Source: Centroberyx gerrardi (lineage: Eukaryota > Chordata > Actinopteri > Beryciformes > Berycidae). Taken from it: DNA of 64,000 nt. Position numbers and translations under genes: made by a program. Below, in pieces: positions 55,801 through 64,000 of this stretch (its first letter is position 1; every line of letters starts with the position of its first letter). The notes below the pieces were generated by a model. It searched no databases. It worked only from the letters and a program-made list of their open reading frames with translations, and was not told the origin of the DNA. The DNA lies in the NCBI RefSeq assembly GCF_048128805.1, contig NC_136016.1:11274676-11338675 (forward strand). The letters are read 5' to 3'.

Positions 55801-58800
55801 AGCATAGCGCAACAGGCCAATCAGCATCACTGGAAGAACAGATGAAAGGAGGGGGAAATGAGAAATGAAGAGGAGAGAAAGATAGCAAAAGAGGTGAGAA
55901 AGGGAGACAGAATAACATATTCCATCACATGGATGGTCAACCACATTAGCCAAAGTGAGCTCTCTTCCAGGAATGGTGCCTGCACTATGAACTGCTCTTG
56001 AAATGTTTATAGTTTGGGTCTTTTCCCAGTTTTCCCTCATGTTTAACACTTCCTGGGTTAAATGCCATTTTCTTGTTCTAAATAGAAGGATTTTTTCAAC
56101 AACGACGATTGCAGTGATGTCCCAAGATGGCCTGTTATTTCCAGAAACAAACATTAGGTTCAGGAGTTACCTTTAAACCAATTTATTGTGAATAATTGCT
56201 CACTGCTATCACAAACTATGTGAATACAAACTCTATAAACATACTCAACATTACTGAACTGTGCTGCCCTCTAAATTTCAAGATGGAACAGCAGATTGAG
56301 AGAACAGAGCGAGAGCGTGGAGCCGGGGCCAAAACGTAGAGAGATGATGTTGCTAGGAACTGAAACCTCTATGTGAGCCGATTCCTAATGGCTGTTTACA
56401 AAACTGCTCCATCAAAGCTTCACAGCAGTTTCACAACATTTCCAAAGGCAGCACACTGCTCTCCCACAATTCCATCTGATGCTCATGCCGTTCACATCTG
56501 GCGTCCATCACACTGCCAACTACCGAGAACGCGTGTTTTGATGTTCATACTGTCAGTTTCTGATCATCAAGTGTACATTGCAATAAGACTCCCTGTTTTG
56601 CTACTGAGTTTTCTGCACATTTCACTGGCTGCGGCACAGCGAGAGATCTACTTTCTGGTCTGTGGGGTTCCAACCATTACCATTCTTCTCATCTCAGCTA
56701 ACGCCACACCTTGGAGTTAAACAAACTGTTTCACAAACATAAACTGAGTATTGTTTATGAGGGTGGAATAGAAGACGGGAAAGCTTTTGATGTCGGTGAA
56801 AATTTCCCAAAGTGTGTGCGTGCGCTCCCGAACACTGAAGCTTTCATTTCAAGAACTGAGGTGAAAGTAAATGTGGCCTTGTGCTTTACTCTTTGACACC
56901 TGACCTTTGACCTTCCCGGGTCAGTGACAGATCTCCCAGGAGTTGATGACATCACTGCCTGTCCCTGCCACATGGCTTTTTGTTTATCCTGCTATAAGTC
57001 ATTCAAAACCTTGTACATTTCAACAGGTTAGATAAAGGAAGATAAAAGGAAGATAAAATGTTGTTTCACAAAGATGGAGTTCCTAATGTATGATCTATTT
57101 TACACTATAATGTAAATATCAAATCTTGGGTCTGTGAGAAAAATGCCTTGGTTACGAGAAGTCATAAAGACTAGCAACACACTCAGTGGGTGTTAACAGC
57201 CAAGTTGTAAGATAAATAGCACACGCAGAAAAAAACTCAGCAGACAGGTTAACGGCCCTGTTAAACGTTCCCAAATTCCAGCATTTTCTAAGAAAATCTA
57301 TAAGAAGCAGGTGTGCCCTGGTGAGACATACTGTGCTCTGGAGATGGAGTGATTTACGAGAATACAAATACACTATGTGCACTTTACCATGTACAGCAGT
57401 TCATATTTTCAGCTACTTTTCAAAGGCAAGCTGTTATCCTCACTTCTGCAGGGGAAAATGCCCACAGCAAAAAATAAAAATGGTGTGATTGAGATTATAT
57501 GTGGTTTTACTACTTTCCTTGGTTTCCATGGTTAATGTCAGGGGTTTGTTATGTTGGGGTGGGACTACGTGATCAGCAGCACTACACTCATCCCCCAACC
57601 CCAGTTCCTCCTAACTACTACGTCAATAAGACACAAAGTGCTGCTCAAACAAACAGATCCATAGGAGGAATTACTCCATAATACTGGTATTTAATGATCA
57701 CTTCAATGCTGCCCCTCTTCTCACTCTGGCTGGGTAAATGTTTAACTGCAAGTGCTTAAAAAAACCAAAGACAAGCTGGTCTTATGAATCTGAGAATCTA
57801 TACAAAGCCAACAGTATATGAGGTTTTCATCCAGGTGCAAAATGTTCCAGTAAGAGAGCCAGATATCCATTCACATACACTAAGCCTTCTATATTTAGTC
57901 AAACCTACTGTGCTTAGTCACAAAACTGAATTTGAGTGGGGTCCATTTGAACATCTCAATAGACTAATGATTGGTTAGCATACCATATATGGTAAATTCC
58001 TAGATTGTAAATTCTTAGAATCCTGGCAGAGTTTTATAAAGCAAATACTAAAGAAAAAAACATCCATATCCGCCCTACACACTGGACAGTGAACCATGGG
58101 TAAACTAACCAAAATAGATGTTTTAAAGTAGTTTTGGCACAGTCTACATCTCCTTAGAGAGGGTCAGCTACACAGTAGTTGCCCTCGTGGTCAGAAGGCG
58201 GCTGCTATCGGGTCATGGGAGGCACATAGAAGGGGCACATTAAAAATGCACCTTTCAGGGCAGGGAATAACTTTCCCCTACAGAGAGGGGGGTAAAGGAG
58301 GGGCCTGGCAGTGGATTGTGGAACAGAGACTTGGCTGGAGCCACCGCTACAGCTGGAAAAACAAGCCTAAAGTCTTGAGTGCATAGAGCCCCATTCAACC
58401 AACAACAGCAAATAGGGTGAGACATATGGGATAAATACAGTTTCAAAACTGTACTGTGTATATTCATGCATTTCTAAACATCTGAATGAATACGTTTAAA
58501 CCTAAACCTACATCTTTATTGATACTTACCCATAAAGGAACCAGTGCTGCATATGAGACTGAAGAAGCAGCTTTCGGGTGGCAGGGTTCCACATTTACTG
58601 TAATGGAAACAGAGAGGAGGGAATAGTTAATATGGTTTGCCCTTCAGACTCACTGGGCTAAAGTGCATGCTAAGGTCTTGCAGCGCTGCGGGTTCAAATC
58701 GGGTCCATGACCCCATAACCCCTGTTGTTGTTTTTTTGCTGTTTTTACTGTGTAGTATAAACTAGAGCAGAAGTTTTTCCTAGGAGAGGGGTTTGGCAGA

Positions 58801-58815
58801 GACTCCACCTTATAG

Positions 58816-58865
<50 letters not shown>

Positions 58866-61800
58866 TGAGGATTGTCTTGTAGAGAGGCCGAGGCAAGCTT
58901 GACAGACCCCACTCAAGTCTTTATCCATGGATCCAAAGCCATACAAAAACTATTCAAAAACCAAAACATGAGTAAATTTAACCTGCTTGTAACACTAGTA
59001 TTGTCCCACAGTCAAGACACGGTGACAACATCTTGCTAGGGCAAACCCATAGACACATCCACAGTGACATAAACCTCCATGATTATGAATAGCTTTTCCA
59101 ATAGAACACCCAGTACATTATTCTGGGTTTTTTTTGTATCGGGGGGGAAAAAGCAGTTCTTGTTTACATTCTGTGACTCAGTGTGGTGATGTTTCAAAGA
59201 GCAGTAAAGGATCCACCATACACAACAAAAGCCCTTCTTCCTGTCAAGGTGAAGAGGTCTCCCCCCCCCCCCGACTGAGAGCTCCAGTCGGACAAGTGTG
59301 GGCTTATCTCACATGGCTAAAACAGACTCTGAGCTCACCAACTGTACTGACATCAGATCTGGCTCAAGTAGTATTTGCCCTGGGGAGGGTTACTTTCAGA
59401 GGAATTGAGATAGTGCCAGGTAAGTTGGCAATACAAAAAAGCATACTACACTACCTTTTCTTCACATGTGACATCTGACTGCATACATTTTGTGACACTC
59501 ATTGTTTGTCTATGTGGGTCACATGGCAAAACACTTGGGAGTATGTTTTTAATCAATGCGTTGACCAATGCAAAAATGTAAAATCATTGGTAAATTAGTT
59601 TATTCCACATATAAATGATGAATAACAATTTTGTATTGGTTAAGATTCTGTAGCTGCAGCTACTTTCATATCTTATATTTCACATCCTTACAGCCCTGGC
59701 GTGCATTTTCCCCAAGTTTTCCCACAACATGACATGGTTAACACAAACCCAGGCACACATATTCTTGTTTTTCTATTGCTCTTTGGGCTGAGTTTGTGGC
59801 CAACCGAAGAAAAGAGAATTAAAAGGAGGAACAGAAATAATGTGACTAGATCGAAGAAACCCAAAACCAAACATAGCATAGAATATATTAAAATGACTGG
59901 CCGCAACCACAGACCACAGAGTCAGCTCGGCAAGTTGCTATTCTCATCATAGGTTATCTGTGGTCACATCATGCGTACAATGCGTTCTGTTCTGTTTAAA
60001 TGATATTATTGTGAGAATGGGACTAAGAGAGAGGCTCCTCAGTCAATTTCATCATTGATTTACCACTGTGGTTTCAAACAACCTCACCAATGGCAGCAAC
60101 TCCATGATAAAAATGTACCACTGTTTACGTCTTTGAAGTTAACATACTGGGACTACACTACTGTCACTGTTGTATGTAACAATAGCTTCACAGGCTAACA
60201 CACTAGTGGTAGTGTTGCAATGCTACTCCAATACTCCTGGAATACTTGCAGATGGCAAAAAAACATTTGAGTTTGACACAAACCTGATGAGTGGTATGTT
60301 GTCCAGAGTGCAGCACAACACTGGACCCCTCTGTAATGGAAGCTGCTCCTCACATGACTCGTTATAAAGCCTGCAAAGACACACACACACACACACACAC
60401 ACACAGCTACTTCAGTCTACAGACAACACAGATGGATATGGATATACTGCTATTGGCTTTTCAAAGGCTGAAGGTTCAGGGGATATTAACTGTAAAGCAG
60501 GTTACAGTGTGAGATATCCAAACTCAAACTCTTTAAAACAGGAGTTATGGGGCAAGCTAGCTCCTGTGACGCATGCAGGACTCATGGACACACACATCTG
60601 TAAGCTCAAAGTGGTATGAAGTTCACAAAATTATCCTCATTTGATGTCAAACTTTTACTTTTACGCACTAAGTGCCTCCTCAATGGAGCATGATGAATCT
60701 CTTTAACTTTAGGACGACTAAAGCAAGCAAACTTGTTAAGACTCTGTTAATGGGTCACATCAAGCCTCGTATTTCACACAAATGACAGAAAATTAACCTG
60801 AAATATTTTTAGGTAAAAGGTCTCATGAATAATACAGCCTAGATGCTTCACTGCGTGTGTTGTTTTGATTAAAAAACTGTCTATGAGATTTATCACAGTG
60901 TTTTCCCCTACATTCAGTCAGCAGCTGTGGCTCCCTGAGACAAGTGCTGGAGGTATACAGCTATGTATTTAGGATATACCAATCCACACATAAATATGCA
61001 TTTATACAATACTGCCATCAACAAACATAAAACTTGGAAACTGTAGCTGTATTATGAGGATTTTGCAATTAATTGGATGGGAATAGATCATTTTGAATGA
61101 AAGGCATACCATTAAGTAACAAAAAAGGCATCAAAAAATCACAAAACAGTGTAATTTGTATTGGAAAACAAAATAGTGTCAAATATCACTGTGCCAGTAA
61201 AAAATGAGATTGCCCAGCCCTTTTAGAATTGTATGCAGATAACAAAAAGGCCTCATCTAGTCTTATTGCACCTGATGGATAAAAAATATGGGGGCAATGT
61301 TTCGATTTAGTTGCTAATATCATAGTATAAACTTCCAAATAACAGCTGTTTTAATGGAGCAGGGGTGTTAAGCCGGTCTGAGACTGGACCAAGAACCCAA
61401 ATTCACCAACTCCTCCCTACTACAGAAAAGCACAGATTCCCTCAGACTGTGAGCAGGTGTTTTGGCGCTGCAGACGCCTTCTGATAAGCTTCTGCTGATA
61501 GAGATTTTACAAATTCCTTGTGTACGGACGTTCCTTGAAATGAGACAGCCCAAACTATTATAAATGGATTTTGGCTTGCTTATTTGTTTTCTGTACAAGG
61601 CTGATCTGTTGATGGGAAGAGACTTGTATTAATGGGACAGGCAGGTGATTTTAATCCCTGTTTGCTCTTCACATACCATAGAAGTCACTGCTTTCCCTGA
61701 GAGAATGTGGCTGCCGCCCTTGCAGACGTTGTTACTCCTTTCATTTGCACCACTGTGTTTGCATTCCTCGCCTTTGCTAAAACTTCAATTTACAGTATCC

Positions 61801-62660
61801 CAAAACCCTCTCCCTCTCTCTCACCCACATACACTCTTTCTTTCTCTCTTAGTCTTTCTCCCTTCACGTCAACATGTGTAATACCCCCCCATTTCCCCTC
61901 ATGGCACTTTATTTTCTTTGTGCCTACTCCCCATCATCTTTTTCTCTCCATTCCTCCCTCGCCCCTCTCTCCATCTCGTGCCTATGTTTGAATTAAGACT
62001 GGGAGACTGCCCAGGAAGTGGGGAGTGGGGCCTTGTTGATGTAGCCTGAGAAAAGATCCCGAATTACTGTTGAATAAACACACCAGTTGAGAAAGTGGTG
62101 TTTTTCTGCCTTCTTACAGTTTTCACAGTGGGCATCTGTGTGGGGATGAGTAATCATTTGTAATTAGTTAGGGAGTTGGTGGGTTTTGTGGCACATCAGA
62201 GTTTAAGATGGAACAAGCTGGGGGATGAATTCATTGAAATCCCTTTGATTGGCTTGGCTGCTGCGGTCTTAGTCAAAGAGACGCTAACTTCATCACACCT
62301 TTCAGGTTTGAGCTGAGTAAGACGTCCACAGTCAGTCTCTTACTAATTATCATAAGAACATCTCAAGGTTGTTCATATTGATGACATCACAGATTAGAGT
62401 CTTGGCTTATATTACAGCTATGGGAGAGAGTTGTTTGGGTTTAGAACTGAACTATCCTATGTCAGAGGAATAGTATAATGTGAATTCTTGAAGTAGTATT
62501 ACCCTCTAAACATACAGTACACATTTCTACATAACAATATCAATGATTATAAGTCAGCCAACAACGTTATTGACAATGAAGAGCAGAAACAGGTGTGTGT
62601 AGAGTACTGTACCAGTTATTCACAGGGCAGACATGCTGGTTGTACAGGGCCATCGCGTAT
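49893..62660 (-). CDS. tmem150a: TMEM150A-like transmembrane protein (DRAM/TMEM150 family), 5'-partial
   Basis: Exons: 62660-62613, 60370-60284, 58597-58530, 55829-55702, 50786-50609, 50137-49893. Phases 2, 2, 1, 0 and 1 close in order, giving 251 residues. Human TMEM150A is about 271, so roughly 20 N-terminal residues (the first TM helix start) lie in an exon beyond the window. Visible: [16 protein letters not shown], the Cys-rich extracellular loop (NESCEE ... [14 protein letters not shown]), PPESCFFSL, then hydrophobic segments, [31 protein letters not shown], and [20 protein letters not shown]. The tail is polar and Gly/Ser-rich. Motif by motif it fits TMEM150A better than B or C. The family includes modulators of plasma-membrane phosphoinositide synthesis (TMEM150A with PI4KA) and of autophagy; function here is inferred. 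Confidence 0.88.
50787..55701 (-). other. tmem150a: 4.9-kb intron of the tmem150a-like gene
   Basis: No additional exon is recognised, and the flanking exons join in phase 0. The intron contains CA-rich tracts (50810-50870, 51110-51160), a G-run at 53609-53618, TG-rich sequence (53035-53055, 54960-55015) and an interspersed repeat at 54729-54900. Confidence 0.6.
54729..54900. mobile_element. Retroposon-like repeat with (GAATCA)n start
   Basis: Begins with tandem AGAATC units (AGAATCAGAATCAGAATCAG), then TTCTTTTATTATGCCGAGTA and GCACATACAAGGAAAGTGACTTGG. This arrangement is the common 3'-end signature of a non-LTR retroposon family in fish genomes. Only the tail is present. Family name not assigned. 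Confidence 0.5.
58630..58720 (-). repeat. SINE-like fragment with tRNA B-box-like motif
   Basis: Contains GGGTTCAAATC at about 58688-58698 (the B-box consensus is GGTTCRANNCC) preceded by ACTGGGCTAAAGTGCATGC, an A-box-like stretch, in an intron next to GATA repeats. It resembles a tRNA-derived SINE head, but I cannot assign the strand or family firmly. Confidence 0.35.
58817..58865 (+). repeat. (GATA)12 microsatellite
   Basis: Uninterrupted GATA tetranucleotide run in a tmem150a intron. Confidence 0.97.
60379..60405 (-). repeat. tmem150a: (GU)13 tract abutting a tmem150a acceptor
   Basis: On the minus strand GT repeats end eight bases before the exon starting at 60370 (gtgtctttgcag|G). Confidence 0.92.
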
Positions 62661-64000
62661 CTGCAAAGTTGACAGAGAGAATCCTTGGTAAAAGAACTGA
62701 ACAATCAGTTGAACAACAAGATTGAAAATAAAAAAAACATACTGTTAATTTGATTGGTATAACTTTGATAAGGCCTGGACATTGCACGCAATAGTTACAT
62801 ATATTCATAGTCATACATTCCCATACTGTTTATTAATGTTCAACAAAACATTCTTATGATTAAATAAGCCAAATGGACTGTTTGACTTGACTTGAGGTAT
62901 TCATGTTTAGTGTGATTTATCCCAGTCCAGGGTCTCTTTAATTTCCAAAATGCATGTCCCATGAATTATCATGCTGTTGCTTCCACAGACTGTGACCCCT
63001 CGTCTACGTCATAAATATAGAGACTCTGCTGGCAGCGTCTGCTAGCTTTATTTTAACCTGCATTCTGACGCCAGCGGAGCTGTTCTTCCTCTTTCCCTTA
63101 AGGCTAAATCTGTCAACCACACACTAACCACCTCCACAAACACACAGCCTGGCCACAAACCTGAGATAGTTCGTTGCATGATTACACATAGTTACATTTT
63201 AGGCATTTTGCTGACACTCTCATCCAGAGCAGCTTACAATGAGAGAGCAGGTAGGGCTTCAGTGTCTTGCGGAAGAACAACAAGAAACATGCCAGTTGCT
63301 GGTATCAAACCTGTGATCTTTTGATTAAAGGATAGTGTTTCTAACCACTAACACCCTGCCACCACATGTCAACAATATGTTATCTTAGTGTTAAATATAC
63401 CAAGTGAAAAGATAACAGAGTTTCAACCACTGCAGATCTGGTGCGCATAATGACAACAGACTGACGCTAACATCAGTTACTTTCAAGTCCCAAAAGACAC
63501 ATTGCCTCACCGCATGAAGACTGTGGGTTTTGCACAGCCTGATAAGATCCTCACAGGAATCATCAAAACAAGTCACAAGTTAATGTACAAAAGTTCAAAA
63601 TTAGACATGAGATGGTTGCAGAGCCCTTATTGATTGCTGATGTTGATAACGGGGAAACACTTAGGTTGTACAATTCGATCCGCCTTCACTGGAACAAACA
63701 GAGATAATGTTTGAACTTCTAGATTCTAGAAAAAGGTGCAGATATACCAGAAATGCCATGAGTCTGAGCTCCTGTCAAACCTAACTGGGGGAGAGGGCAT
63801 CACAGCATTCAGATTCAAGAGAAAATGTAACTGCTAAGCAATTCTGTAGTGTTTGACGTAGATGATGTAATCTATAACTAAACTGCAATCCCTCTTTACA
63901 GACTTTACTGTTTCTGAGGTAAAAAGTTGTTCTTGCAGTGCATGGGTTAAAATGTAAAAACAAAGACTCTCATTTCTACAGCCATTTCACCTCAGGACAA
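62661..64000. other. Intron/5' part of the tmem150a-like gene; nothing coding recognised
   Basis: I looked on the minus strand for the missing first coding exon (about 20 residues, ending in phase 2) and did not find a convincing one, so it probably lies beyond 64000. A SINE-like repeat occupies 63195-63362. Confidence 0.45.
63195..63362. repeat. SINE-like interspersed repeat
   Basis: Pattern TTTTAGGCATTTTGCTGACA, CATCCAGAGCAGCTTACAAT, GTGTCTTGCGGAAG, GTATCAAACCTGTGATC, CTAACCACTAACACCCTGCC. This matches the order of elements in a repeat common across teleosts (gcatttagctgacgc ... ccagagcgacttaca ... gtcttgctcaag ... gatcgaacc ... taaccactgagccacc). Recognised from memory. Confidence 0.6.

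Noticed and set aside
55687-56154. 155-codon frame upstream of and including the tmem150a exon at 55702-55829
   Set aside because: Only the part from the acceptor at 55829 matches the family; the upstream part is intron read-through.

Overview
This is a gene-rich piece of vertebrate nuclear DNA. Genes are split into many short exons with GT-AG introns, AATAAA polyadenylation signals, CA/GT, CT, GATA and AAT/GTA microsatellites, and interspersed SINE-, LINE- and MITE-like repeats. The protein family set and the presence of UGA-containing selenoprotein U genes point to a teleost fish. Species cannot be named from the sequence alone. I rebuilt six protein-coding loci exon by exon, and the reading phase closes across every junction I give. 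Protein identities rest on recalled family sequences, not on a database search.

Layout. 1-14.8 kb (+): lzts2 (leucine zipper tumour suppressor 2), with five coding exons, a 3'UTR and a probable non-coding first exon near 2.3 kb. 16.1-26.6 kb (-): pdzd7, a three-PDZ Usher-type scaffold with 16 coding exons, convergent with lzts2. 26.9-34.6 kb (-): two tandem copies of selenoprotein U1 (the prxl2a/fam213a family). Each copy has an in-frame TGA in a UxxC motif and a well-formed SECIS-like element in its 3'UTR. 35.3-40.2 kb (-): a dydc1-like DPY30-motif gene with an unusually long, acidic, multi-exon tail and an X-box-like site at its 5' end. 41.6-48.7 kb (+): mat1a (methionine adenosyltransferase), nine exons and complete at 395 aa. 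48.8-62.7 kb and beyond (-): a tmem150a-like six-pass membrane protein whose first coding exon lies outside the window.

These genes do not form an operon or a pathway. Some functional themes recur: pdzd7 and dydc1 are associated with stereocilia or cilia biology, and mat1a with sulfur amino-acid metabolism. As I recall the human map, lzts2/pdzd7 and prxl2a/dydc/mat1a are two separate blocks on chromosome 10q; here they are adjacent.

The observations most worth a second look are the tandem SelU1 pair with two SECIS elements, a nearly identical exon shared by these otherwise diverged copies (candidate gene conversion), the array of symmetric phase-0 acidic exons in dydc1, and UG-repeat tracts lying directly upstream of two splice acceptors.
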